In this document: positions 54,738 to 64,000 of the stretch, in pieces
Layout of the letters: each line of letters opens with the position of its first letter
Numbering within the stretch: position 1 is the first letter of the stretch
DNA from: Salvator merianae
Lineage: Eukaryota; Chordata; Lepidosauria; Squamata; Teiidae
Direction of reading: 5' to 3'
Assembly: GCA_003586115.2 (NCBI GenBank)
Contig: QVOM02000029.1
Span: 31,650,625-31,714,624, forward strand
DNA length: 64,000 bases
Notes under the pieces: generated by a model
Databases searched by the model: none
What the model saw: the letters and a program-made list of their open reading frames with translations, nothing else
Told to the model about the DNA's origin: nothing
Position numbers and translations under genes: made by a program

Positions 54738-55507
54738 TCTATTTATCTATTTACTTTTATGTTCCACCCTATAGCGCAGGGTTTCAGGGCAGGTTACCAC
54801 AGCTAAGAACTGATATACCACAAGTGTAAAAGCAAGGCTAAAACAGATTTTAAATTGAAGAGTAAATAAAGGTACATTTAAAATTAGAATGCTGAGGAGG
54901 GAAGGATAAACTGTTTAATTGCAAGGCTTGGGTATAGCCACCTAAACGTATATGATCGAAGTGCCTGATGCAGCTCAGAGGGGTGACTGTTCTGTAATCT
55001 GGGGGCTATCACAGAGAAGGCCCCTCATGCATTCCCACCCTCCTTTAACATGTGAGGGGGACAGCAGAGCAAAGAGGATCTCACTCGTGGCAGATCTTTA
55101 GGAGTGAGCAGGTTTATACAAGAGGAAGATTCCTGCAGATATTTGGGACCCAAGCCGGTAGGACCTCACAGGTTAATCTTAATACCAGCAGCAGCCCATG
55201 GCTTTAAGGGTGAGTGTTTGTAACTGGCAGGAAGCACACTATTGCTGTGCGTGGGGCCTCCGGGCCTCCATACTGTCACAGCTGCGACAATATGGAGGCC
55301 CGGAGGCCCTGCAAACAGTGATCACGCGCTTCCCGCTAGTTACGAACACCCACCCTTAAAGCCACGGGCCACCGCTGATTAACACCTTGAATTGGGCTCG
55401 GTTGTGAATTGGCAGCCAGTGAAATCCTTTTAGGACCAGTGGGATATGCGTCCAGCTAGCAGTTTTGTTGCTGCTGCATCCTGTACCAGCTGCAGCTTCC
55501 AAACCTT
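54738..55507 (-). mobile_element. L2-like LINE C-terminus, split by a hAT-like MITE
   Basis: The minus translation near 55030-54920 reads GAFSVIAPRLQNS, SELHQAL and YTFRWLY, a decayed C-terminal block. The 3' UTR with TTTATGTTCCACCC is at 54740-54780. Beyond the MITE (55186-55377) the upstream LINE resumes with AACACCTTGAATTGGGCTCG. Confidence 0.82.
55186..55377. mobile_element. Palindromic hAT-like MITE, copy 2
   Basis: Left CAGCAGCAGCCCATGGCTTT; right end on the opposite strand CAGCGGTGGCCCGTGGCTTT. The 192 bases fold almost end to end around GGGGCCTCCGGGCCTCCATA. Flanks CTTAATAC (55178-55185) and ATTAACAC (55378-55385) agree at 6 of 8 positions. Same family as 25902-26073. Confidence 0.88.
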
Positions 55508-55838
55508 ACAATTACTTTTTCAATAATTATTCTACTAAGCAAGAGGGAGAAAGGGAGAGGGCAAATCACAGCAGCATCTCTGCCTAAGAAGCATATATCC
55601 TGATTTCTCCCAACACGAGGAGGCTGCTCTGCACAGGGAGAGAGCGGGAGAACCCTATTGACAGATGTGCATGGATTGTGTACACAAGCACACACATCAA
55701 TTTTCTCCCAGAATGAAAAGGCTAGAGATTCTGACTGGACACATGTGCCGAGGTGGGCCCTTGAAAATGTTTATTTTCAGGATTTGCTTTTAATTACATT
55801 TTAAAAAATATATTATTTTTACACATATGGGGGAGTTA
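55508..55838. other. Unassigned non-coding stretch
   Basis: No gene or recognised repeat. Confidence 0.4.
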
Positions 55839-55839
55839 T

Positions 55840-55935
55840 ATATTTTAATGTATTTTTATTGTGAGCTGCCCAAAGAACCTGTGGTTACTGGGCAGCTATA
55901 GAAATTTAACAAACAAACAAATAAATAAATGTGTG
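55840..55935 (+). mobile_element. LINE 3' tail, L2-like
   Basis: TTTATTGTGAGCTGCCCAAA, GGGCAGCTATAGAAATTTAA and an AACAAACAAATAAATAAATG tail match the generic squamate 'GTGAGCCGCCC...GGCGGTATATAAAT (AAAT)n' LINE ending. Confidence 0.65.
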
Positions 55936-55939
55936 AGAA

Positions 55940-56465
55940 GGTTTATTCTTCTCTCAAAAGGAATGCGTTTCATTCTGTCCACCATCCAGACTCCAAAAAT
56001 CTGTTTGAGCAATACACCAAACTTTTAAGTCACTTTTCAGAGTTAAGAAAATAGAGCAAGGTAATGCATAGAAAGAATGGGTCGTGGTTTTTTTTTAAAA
56101 TGTGATCACTTCACCTCAGAGGTTGATCAGACATGACTTAAAACTTTGTTGTAGCTACAGTCTAAGAAAAAGTAGATATATTTACTACTATATCACAGTG
56201 CATAATAGTTGGAAGTTTAACCCTTTCTTTTCTGTTCCAATTTAACGCTGCAAACAAGTAACAATAGTGGAAAGACCGATCCTGCTTTGGCACCAGTACC
56301 ATTCTTGGAAAGCAGCAGGAGAATAATATATCTCCATGGTCTGGTTATAGGTCCCTCATAGCTGCTTTGAGAAGTGAGCACTATAGTAAACAGATGCAGG
56401 GTGCAGACTAAATAGACCCTGGTTTGATCCATCTGTGCACTTCTGATTATCTTTGGCATAGACAC
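55940..56465. other. Unassigned non-coding stretch
   Basis: No gene or recognised repeat. Confidence 0.4.
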
Positions 56466-56469
56466 CCCT

Positions 56470-56620
56470 CAAGTTGAGCTCAGCTACAGATGGCTGCATA
56501 AATATATGTCTGCAGTTTTCTCGGTAAAGATATGAAAGTGGTTTGCCATTACTGTCTTATGAGGAGATGGTAGGGATGAACCTAAGACCTTCTGCATGCA
56601 AAGCAGTGGCCACTGCCATT
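56470..56620 (-). mobile_element. tRNA-derived SINE, copy 3
   Basis: GATGGCTGCATAAATATATG, TGCAGTTTTCTCGGTAAAGA, AAGTGGTTTGCCATTACTGT and GAACCTAAGACCTTCTGCAT match 22571-22778 in reverse. The tail is lost and the head is truncated after the box B region. Confidence 0.75.
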
Positions 56621-56624
56621 ATTT

Positions 56625-57730
56625 TCCATGTGAAAATTTCCCTTCCTTCAGGAGGAAGAGCCCTATCCTACACAGTTAAAAGAGTGACCTCTGGTTACCC
56701 ATGGATACTGTCAGGGATCCATGCCCCAGGGCCTGAAAGTAGCACACTAACTGAAGAGCAGGAAATCTCATATTTGGGGCACTGCTTCCAAAATGAATGT
56801 CCCTGGGCCAACATCTGGCATGTGGCACCAGCCTCAAGGTGCCTAGTCACACAATTCTTCAGCAGGCCTATCTGCCTCTTTTCCTGGTCTACTAGACCTT
56901 CGGAATAGAGGACCATGGGTCTTCTCAGCAAGCCAAGTGTGTGGGCATGTGAACAGCCTTGGTCAGTCACATTTGAGCCGTGCTTGGCCGTCTGGGAGGA
57001 TCATGGTCCTCCATTCCAGAAGACCTAATAGGCTGCGAAAGAAAGCCTTATCAGCCCTACTGCAGAACCATGTGACCAGCAATAGTGCCCAGGCCAGGCC
57101 ACCTAGAAGATGGGGAGCAAAAATGTAAGGGGACCATGGACGCAATCAGGGAGGCTGTGATTATGCTCAGGGAGTCAGTGGATGCAATTGTTGGAGGCCA
57201 TGAGTCCAGGGAAACAATAAGAGGAGATCAATAATACAAATAGGGGATTGCAATTATCCAGTTCATGAACTGCTGAACCAGTGTGTAGAACCAGTCTAGT
57301 GGTTTGAGGTCCTTAACAAACCAGGTCCTCCATATACATTCTTAAGCTCCTCAGCAGCCAGTTGAATTACGTAGCTTTGTCACATGGAGACCAAGAGTGT
57401 AGTAAGCTAGGAGCAGACCCAAAAGTGAGTGGATCTACTTCCGTTCTCCCACTCAACCAGCAGAAGGGAAGTCTGGCAGCAGCCCCATGCAGATGCCAAA
57501 CACTATTTGAGTGGGGTGTCCTATATAGGAGTAGACTTTTCCTGAAGTAGGTAAAAGTCTTTTTGGTGGGTAGCCCAGAGACATTGATCCTCCCAGATCT
57601 CTTACCCTTAAGCCTTTGATGAAGACTAATACACATTTTGGGAGGTTGTTGAACATCCTGTCATCTGCATCTGTACCATGAATACCAAGACTTTACAGTA
57701 TTTCTTCTTTTTATCTAGCTCAATAGAATT
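56625..57730. other. Unassigned non-coding stretch
   Basis: A 121-codon plus frame (56543-56908) overlaps the SINE and is not credible. No recognised repeat. Confidence 0.35.
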
Positions 57731-57735
57731 ATTTA

Positions 57736-57785
57736 CTCTCTCCCTCCCTCCCTCTCCCTCCCTCCCTCCCTCTCCCCCCCCCCCA
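57736..57785. repeat. (CCCT)n and poly-C
   Basis: CCCT repeats with CTCT interruptions ending in about 11 C. Low-complexity DNA. Confidence 0.95.
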
Positions 57786-57799
57786 AGTGACCTCATTCT

Positions 57800-57995
57800 G
57801 AAATGGTCTGGCAGACACGAAGGTAAGCATCACTATTACGGGAAATCTGGCATTATTGCTAGATTTCTTGTAATAGTCATATTATGGGTTATTGCATAAC
57901 TAATCCAGAACTATATTTGAAATGCCGCAATTATGTCTGGGATTCCCAATATTATGTTGGGAAAATCATTGGTTGTAGCTCACATCTGGAGGGAC
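57800..57995. mobile_element. Foldback element related to 24024-24744
   Basis: TTACGGGAAATCTGGC and GCTAGATTTCTTGTAA (57836-57873) form a hairpin. GCTAGATTTC is also present at the SINE junction near 24607. AAATGCCGCAATTATGTCTG and GGGATTCCCAATATTATG match the hairpin module in decayed form. The right end on the opposite strand reads AGGGTCCCTCCAGATG. Confidence 0.65.
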
Positions 57996-58247
57996 CCTCC
58001 TTCTCTAGTTGACAGAGAATTATATTATTTTATAAATGCATCTGTCCTAATCTGTGGGAGGACAGACAGCAAAGCAAATGCTATAGAAATTTAAAAGTTT
58101 ACATTTATTTTTCTGGAATAAGCTTTGATGAACTAGAGTCTATTTTCAGGCAGGTAAAAAGAGAAAACTCAGAACTGTGTTGGCAGAAAATGTAACTAAC
58201 TTAAAGTCCTCATGTGTTGTTGTGTGATTTAGCATGCTAGCTACACT

Positions 58248-59094
58248 GGGCCTATTCGCATCTTCCACCTTAGAATGGGATAATAATCCCATTCTAAGAT
58301 GGAATAGACCCCAAAGTGTGGAGACCATCAGCACTACAGGGCCTACGGACTTACCTGAAGCTGAGTACCAGCGTTCGCACTGTGAACACTGGTAGCCATG
58401 CCTGCTGCTCCCCTGGCAGTGTCTGGCAAGCCTCTGGCTGCTGCCATGGCAACCAACAGCAGTGCCACACACATGCATAATTGCTCAATTGGGCCTACCC
58501 CATTGAACAGGCTCAACTGGGCCCCTGCGATGCCCCGATCAGGCCTACGATGCCCTAATCTGGCATGTGCAGCCCGATTGGGACAATCAGGCTGCTCCAG
58601 TTGGGCCACGTGGGCCCGAATGGGACATCATGCCTGCCCACTGTGTGGGCCCATTGGTTGCCATGGCAGCGGCAAGACACTTGCCAGCTGCTGCCACAGT
58701 GATGATCAAACCTGTACACGATCGGGCCCCACAAGGCTGGATTGGGCATCACACGGTCCAATCCAGCATCACAGGCCTGATTGGGGCATTGCATGGGCTC
58801 AGTCAGGCCCAATTGCCTCATCATGCATGCATGATTGTGTGATCGCACATGCACCGTGGGCACATCACACGCAAGGTGGTTGCTGCTGCTTTACTGGTAA
58901 GTGCGAATAGGACTTTACCTCAAGCTCATTATGAGCTCCAGGTAAGGTTCCAGACTGCTATTTAGTGCACCAGTGGTAGCAGCGATCAGGAGCGGATGAA
59001 GCCCTCTCCTGGCTGCTCGGGCTTTCATCAAGTGCACAAGCACTTGACTAGCAAGCGTCCTTGATGCTTGCTAGTTGCAAGTGCAAATAGGCCC
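58248..59094. mobile_element. GGGCCTATTCGCA foldback, about 850 bp
   Basis: Left GGGCCTATTCGCATCT; right end on the opposite strand GGGCCTATTTGCACTT. An additional inner right end (AAGTGCGAATAGGAC, about 58899-58914) suggests two nested or overlapping elements. The interior is rich in CCCGATTGGG-like and GGGCCCA words and contains several local palindromes. Flanking triplets ACT and ATA do not match. Frames up to 170 codons reflect the repeat. Confidence 0.7.
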
Positions 59095-59365
59095 ATAGTT
59101 TTTTTAACAGTTCCAGCTGGGATTGGTGGTAGTTGCAGTCAAAACCTGCTGGAAGACAACAAATTGGCAAACACCACTTCAGTGTACGATGGAGCAGACT
59201 GGCATGCTGCACTTTTCAAAAAAATTGCAGGACATCATTGTCCAAATGGATACTGGCATTGTCTGTGTACAGTAAGATTGACATACCAAACTGTGGGAAA
59301 AGTATAGAATAGTTGTTGCCTAGTGGAAGCACTCAGAAATACCCTGAGAATATGCTGAAAGAGCT
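59095..59365. other. Unassigned, includes a short interspersed repeat
   Basis: AGTTCCAGCTGGGATTGG and TAGTTGCAGTCAAAACC near 59108-59145 resemble the lizard ACTACAACTCCCA repeat. No gene. Confidence 0.4.
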
Positions 59366-59367
59366 TC

Positions 59368-59430
59368 AGAAAGAAAAAGAGAAAGAGAGAAAGAAGGAAA
59401 AGGAAGGAAGGAAAAAGAAAGAAGGAAGGA

Positions 59431-59465
<35 letters not shown>
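59368..59465. repeat. (GAAA)n / (GGAA)n microsatellite
   Basis: Purine-only run on plus, ending in about ten GAAA units. Lys/Glu-rich or Phe/Leu/Ser-rich frames across it are by-products. Confidence 0.97.
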
Positions 59466-59469
59466 CCGT

Positions 59470-60500
59470 TCAAACTGCTCTTTCATCTCATTAAATCTTA
59501 ATCACAATTGTGACAGAGATGCTTTTTGCTCCATATGCTAAAGGTTTCTCTCTATGCTAAAGACTCTCTGCAGCAACTGATTTTCCATTAGAGGTAGACC
59601 TCATATGCAGTTTTGAACGTAAATGCTTTTTGCATCCATTAAACTGCTTGTTCTGCATCTCCCCTCTCTTTCTAACACACACACATGGGCGCGCCAAGGA
59701 ATAAGGAAAGCGTTCCTCACTTCTACCTCTTTCCCAAGGCCTTCTCTTCCTCGACACAGCTTTGAATAGATCTACGGCCTTTGCTGGAAGGCCGTCTGCC
59801 ATCGCACGCTGCCAGCCATGAGGATCTGCTGCTTCTTGCCTCCCTCATGCCAGAGGGTGCTGCGCTATTTTCTCACTCTCGCTCTGTCCCCCTCCTTCCC
59901 GGTGCAATTATGTATGCGCGGCACATTAAGTGCTTGTTTGCCTTATATCTCTGCTGAGAGAGCATCATGACTGACATTCGAGAGAATTGCTGGATTACTG
60001 CTGCTTCCTTTTTGCCTCTGAGAGATGCTGCTCTTACTCGGGGGAAGGACCCACCAGGCATTCAAGCCCATGTTGAGGAATACGCTCACGTGATGTCATC
60101 GTACAAGGCAATTGTTAAGTAATTTTTATACTGTACAAGCAAAGAGGGGCGTAGGTCAAATCTGGAGTGACCTTGCCTTTGTGGCCATACAATGTAAGCA
60201 CAGGAATCACGAAACCAGTGCCAGGCTAAGCTGTCATTTTCAGGGATTTGTGGCCAGCTGATTAGAGTTTTCTCCATGCTAAAATTTGCTTGCCGTATCA
60301 GAAAACTATTTTGAGAACGTCTTTTTTAAAAGAACTTCCTCTGCTTCTGGAGAAGATGCTTGTGCCACCAGCACATATCTTCAGAATAGAGTTCGCACAA
60401 AGCTGGCCCTTCTATCGTGGACTAGGTCCTTCTCTACTCAAGAGTCTATGCAAGCTTTGCCAATAGTACAGAACTGGCCTGGAGAGGGACTTTGTGCAAA
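59470..60500. other. Single-copy-looking non-coding DNA
   Basis: No recognised repeat. The segment 59820-60130 has higher complexity (GTATGCGCGGCACATTAAG, GAGAGCATCATGACTGAC, TACTCGGGGGAAGG) and could be a conserved non-coding element. No exon is visible. Confidence 0.35.
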
Positions 60501-60507
60501 CTGTAAG

Positions 60508-60632
60508 CTTGGAAATGCATTTTCAGGCCTTTAATGTGGATTAGAGGTGGGATGGAAACACTAGCTGGCCCATGCTACCACCTCTAAGCTGCTTTTGATC
60601 TGCTTTTTTTTTTTACTTGCTTGTGAATGTAG
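60508..60632. mobile_element. Foldback MITE (GGTAGCAT family), truncated
   Basis: AAATGCATTTTCAGGCCTTT, AATGTGGATTAGAGGTGGGA and CATGCTACCACCTCTAAGC match the family core and right arm. The left outer arm is missing. Orientation of modules is inverted relative to 26968-27199. Confidence 0.75.
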
Positions 60633-60639
60633 TCCAAGA

Positions 60640-60910
60640 TACCCAATAGAGTTGCACAGGTTGAAGCTGTAGGACCAGCCCACTATGCTTAAGGACAGCA
60701 GTGCCTGCGTGGTGGAGGCACCCAGCAGCAGCCTGCAAATTGAAACTGTTGAGAAGTAGCTATGGGGCAAGACTCCTATGGGGAGTCTCTGAGCCATGAT
60801 GCGATTCACAGTGGATCAAAACACAGTTCTGGGAACTCAAGCAAAGGCTTTCAGTTGGACTCTTGCCTTACTTCCGTGATCCTGCATTCCTCTGAGCTTC
60901 TACTGGTTTG
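60640..60910. other. Unassigned non-coding stretch
   Basis: No gene or recognised repeat. Confidence 0.4.
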
Positions 60911-60916
60911 GAGACT

Positions 60917-61205
60917 GAAGGTGCTCCCAGACGCAGTTCAAAAATCATGATTTTCCTGGGGCTGTATTGGGCTTGCCACACATACCTATGGCAATCCCAA
61001 TATACTTCTGGGATAGTCTACCAAAAATATGCTATATAGGCATCATGGAAAATCCAGCTCTGATGTCAGATTTCTTACCTTGTCTGTTGTTTCATCACGG
61101 AATCACTGCTCTTGCAAAATTCCCGCCTGTAGGAAGTGCAAAAAAACCCAAAGGGAAATGGTCAGGTGCTTCTTACATCCGCGTACTTTTGCAAAAGCAG
61201 TGATT
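60917..61205. mobile_element. Foldback element with two hairpins
   Basis: GAAGGTGCTCCCAGACG at the left resembles the GGGTGCCTCCAGAC end of 24024-24744. A hairpin of the TATTGGG family is at 60965-61002. A second inverted repeat has arms at 61101-61119 and 61187-61205 (AATCACTGCTCTTGCAAAA and its near-complement). The right terminus was not located. Confidence 0.6.
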
Positions 61206-61499
61206 CTATGAAGAAATGACTGAGAAAGTAAGGGCCCAGGTTTGTCCCAGGATTACCTCCTGCCATTTGTCAGGGGCAGTGAGAGCTGATTGCAGGAGGT
61301 AAAGAAGATCCTGCAGTTTCCTGTCACCATCTGAAACAATCTGAGAGAGAAAAAGATAGTGGGTGTGAACAGGGGAAAAATGTAAGAGGGGAGAACTTGT
61401 GATGAATGGTAGTAAATAGCTGAGAGCAGAATATTGTCAAGCTGTATGCCCTGGAGGATGCATGTGCGTTAAAAAAGTATTGAACAAGCACTGAAGTGT

Positions 61500-61620
61500 A
61501 GCGTCTTAGTGCTAACCAGGAGAGCAGAGTTCAAACCCACACTGGACCCGCAAGACTCATTCGGTGGCCATGAGTCAGTCATTGCTTCTCAGTCACACCT
61601 ACCATATAGGCTGCAAAGGA
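61500..61620 (+). mobile_element. tRNA-SINE remnant
   Basis: GTCTTAGTGCTAACCAGGAG and GCAGAGTTCAAACCCACACT look like decayed box A and box B. GGTGGCCATGAGTCAGTC follows. The family is uncertain. Confidence 0.45.
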
Positions 61621-61820
61621 GAGAAAACAGTGGGGGTGAGAGAGAAGAGAGAAGTATGTATCCTGCCAGAATTTCTGGGACGGGAGAGATATGATAGAAG
61701 CACATAAACAAAAGTAAGTGAAATGTTGAATGAAACTGTTGACTCATTCCTCAGGACCGATCTGCTTTGCATGGATGTTGTTGAGTTGTTGCTCTTTTGT
61801 TGTGATTGCTGTTCTATAAC

Positions 61821-61860
61821 GAAGGAGAAGGAGAAGGAGGAGGAGAAGGAGAAGGAGGTG
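61821..61860. repeat. (GGAGAA)n microsatellite
   Basis: GAAGGA/GGAGAA units, purine-only. Encodes Ser/Phe or Leu repeats in minus frames. Confidence 0.95.
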
Positions 61861-61885
61861 GCCAACTAATAGAGGAATGGACTCA

Positions 61886-62016
61886 GGGTGATTCTGTACT
61901 TGGTACTTTTGCTGGTCTAGCCAGTACACCAGACCAGCAAAAGTACCAAGAGCCTCCCTTCTGCTTGTAGGTGCAGTCCAATGGAGACCCAGATTGGGGC
62001 CAGTGCGGAATCACCC
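61886..62016. mobile_element. Small Harbinger-like MITE with a perfect hairpin
   Basis: Left GGGTGATTCTGTACTTGG; right end on the opposite strand GGGTGATTCCGCACTGGCC. TCA flanks both sides (61883-61885 and 62017-62019). Inside, CTTGGTACTTTTGCTGGTCT (61899-61918) is exactly complementary to 61931-61950, a 20-bp-arm hairpin with a 12-base loop. Confidence 0.92.
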
Positions 62017-62019
62017 TCA

Positions 62020-62500
62020 ATTACAACAGTGATGGAAGCCTCCCTGGCGGACCTAAGCAAGATCATAGAAGGCCAGTCCATCTGTTGATTAGAGAATTTC
62101 GTTGACATTGTACTTGAAAAATTGGGAATCTCTTATTGACTTTCTGCGTATACAAGAAGGGAATTTGTTGACATTAGGATTTGAAGATTCATAGGAGCTT
62201 GGAAACTAATAAGCGATTTTTCATCAAGGAATTAAAATTACTATCTTATGTATGAAGGGACATCACTATAAATATACCTATAACCATTAACAGACAAAAT
62301 TGGAAGTCATTTATGTATCTTTTTTTTTCTTTTTCCTTTCTCTGGTTGCTATCTATTTTTCTCTCCTTTTTTACTGTATGTTGAAAACTCTTAATAAGCG
62401 TTATTAAATTAAAAAAAGAAGAAGACCAGTCAGTCTGGAAGAAGTCAATCCACATGGTCGCCAAGAGTCAGCTATGGCTAGATGGCATCAAGTAAGCAAG
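62020..62500. other. Unassigned; possible old LINE tail
   Basis: AATAAGCGTTATTAAATTAA with AAAAAGAAGAAG near 62393-62425 could be a retroelement tail. GTCGCCAAGAGTCAGCTATG near 62458 resembles the BovB/SINE 3' end. Neither has supporting translation. Confidence 0.35.
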
Positions 62501-62542
62501 CAACATGGGTTACTTTATATGCAGTGAAGGGGGTGGCGCTGA

Positions 62543-62697
62543 GTGGATCAGAGGGGATCTCTGGGTGAATCAAAGGGGATCTTGGGATCTCAGAGGGAAT
62601 CTCAGAGGAGATCTCAGAGGGGATCAGAGGGGATCTCAAAGGGGATCAGATGGGATTTCTGAGGGAATCAGAGGGGATCTCAGAGGGGATTTCTGCC
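62543..62697. repeat. Minisatellite of GGGGATCTCAGAG-type units
   Basis: The words GGGGATCTCAGAG, GGGATCAGAG and GGGAATCAGAG recur 10-12 times at about 10-21-base spacing. The Gly/Asp/Leu/Arg-rich peptide (RGDLRGDL) in one frame is a product of the repeat. Confidence 0.9.
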
Positions 62698-62699
62698 AC

Positions 62700-64000
62700 T
62701 CAGTCTTTCACATTGAACCCTCAATCTATCCCTGGGGTCTGAAAAAGGCCCCTGCTGCAAGTACAGGCTGAAAGGTTTTGAGGGTGGATGCACAGCATGG
62801 CATGGAATAGGGCAGATGTCCTGTGCCTTGGTGCCTCTGTCTGAGGGCAGAGTTGCCCACTGTAGTAGGCATGGTGGGGGAGCAGGAGGAAACCATCAGG
62901 AACATGAATGTTTTAATGAACAGGTCAGGAGAAGTTAGAGAATTCAAGGGTTCGGTTTTCTGGATGTTGGATTCTGAAAATAACTGGGAAAAAAAAAATT
63001 AAAAGGCAGAAACTCACATTTGACAAAGAGAAGGTGGTATTGACTGATTCTCTGGGCAGGACTTCACAGTGGGGCAAACAATGAATTTCCAAACTAAATA
63101 AACAGGTCCAAAGGAGGGAGAAAGGGAAGAAGGCACAGGAGTGGAAAGAGAGTGGCGTGTGGAATGGATAAGGTGGCATGAGATGCTCCATTCAGGGGAC
63201 CTGAGGCAGTGTGGCTGAAAGGAACCTACAGGAAGGGGCGGTTGGATAACAGGCAGCCCTTTCTTCAGTCTCTGTGTGGATGCAACTATAGTCACAGTCT
63301 CCCCCCCTCTTACACATACACACCCCTCAAAAGTGTCCCATGGTAGTTTGGGAATGGGGAGGAACTATAATAAAAATAACAAAACTTAATCTAATCCAGA
63401 CTGAAGATAATTGTAGTACAACTTTTCAAAGAGAAAGCACGGCCTTAAGCAATTCTCGCCACTTCCTTCTGAAAAGATCACTAGCAGCTCCTCTGCCCTT
63501 TCACAGCAGCTGTGGACCAGCAAGATAATCTCCTGCCCCACCCCATCGATCTGCTAGAATTGATTGTGCACAAAAATGCATTAGGCCACAACGATTAACT
63601 GCACTTTTAAGTCTTGTCTGCTCTGGGAAGCAAAATTGAGCTTTTCTGCAAACGTCACTGATCATTGTAGCTGCTGCGTTTTCAGGTGCAAAGCGTAAGA
63701 CCATTTCTTCTGCTCCTTGCTCATCTTCAAATTCTCACTACTGATTTATTCAGTCTGAATTCTGTGGCTTGGCTCATTGCCATGAGTGATCTCTTGTGCC
63801 TGAAATTTAAGTTCTTCTCTCATATCTTTTCTAATTGTCTGATGAGTGAGTTCATTTTTTTACGTTAAGCCTTTTGACTTCTTGCTCCATCACGGTCATC
63901 CACACGGAACTGGAATTGTTTTATGATGTTTGGATTTACACAGAGACACTTCTGCTGAAATGGAAATCACACCATTTCACAAAAATGTATTTACTCCATT
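62700..64000. other. Unassigned non-coding stretch
   Basis: No gene or recognised repeat to the window end. Frames of about 60-93 codons only. Confidence 0.35.

Noticed and set aside
58398..58910. 170-codon frame rich in His, Pro and Cys
   Set aside because: It lies wholly inside a palindromic transposon. Frames on both strands there are long because of composition.
59368..59501. Lys/Glu-rich coiled-coil protein
   Set aside because: Direct translation of a (GAAA)n/(GGAA)n microsatellite.
62505..62771. Protein with RGD repeats
   Set aside because: The motif arises from the GGGGATCTCAGAG minisatellite.

Overview
The window is vertebrate nuclear DNA, most likely from a squamate reptile (a lizard is the best guess). 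The evidence is the mix of transposons: a BovB/RTE LINE end, an L1 end, many CR1-like LINE tails with TTCTTATG repeats, L2-like LINE ends, several tRNA-derived SINE families, and many short foldback DNA transposons. I found no confident cellular protein-coding gene. The longest open frames (up to 268 codons) run through repeats, and only one short stretch (34338-34515, minus) has a plausible exon structure. The window reads as intergenic or intronic DNA built from layers of old transposons.

Layout. 1-3300: a minisatellite at 683-930 in otherwise unassigned DNA. 3305-5035: an L2-like LINE on the minus strand, interrupted by an unknown insert. 5356-7740: a tandem repeat, a foldback element with TTA target duplications, a tRNA-SINE inside GC-rich tandem DNA, and a 280-bp hAT element nested inside another foldback element. 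8500-17770: repeat copies, two hairpins, SINE and CR1 fragments. 18990-20045: L2-like and BovB fragments. 22571-27445: SINEs, a Harbinger-like element split by a SINE, a palindromic hAT-like element and a tandem duplication carrying a foldback insert. 28746-33340: a dense cluster of foldback elements, several with 3-bp target duplications. 35437-38640: CR1 and L2-like copies, one split by a 925-bp foldback element. 39996-40019: a G-run with a 4-N gap. 41330-50580: CR1 copies, one split by an L1 with a 16-bp target duplication. 50915-55935: more DNA transposons, a 353-bp palindrome and L2-like copies. 57736-62697: foldbacks, a perfect 20-bp-arm hairpin, microsatellites and a minisatellite.

How the parts relate. 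No operon or pathway is present. What can be reconstructed is the order of insertions: CR1 before L1 (48693-49846), foldback before hAT (7220-7738), foldback before SINE (24024-24744), foldback before CR1 (32064-32435), L2-like before Harbinger-like (35870-37430), L2-like before palindromic hAT-like (54738-55507), and local duplication before foldback (26935-27445). One SINE family shares its 3' end with the L2-like LINE, which suggests that LINE mobilised it. The most interesting signal is the large set of foldback DNA elements. Many have GGG-starting ends and 3-bp TWA-like target duplications. Four of them share a 38-42 bp hairpin module.

Limits: all family names come from reading motifs and translations by eye. 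Boundaries without a visible target duplication are approximate.
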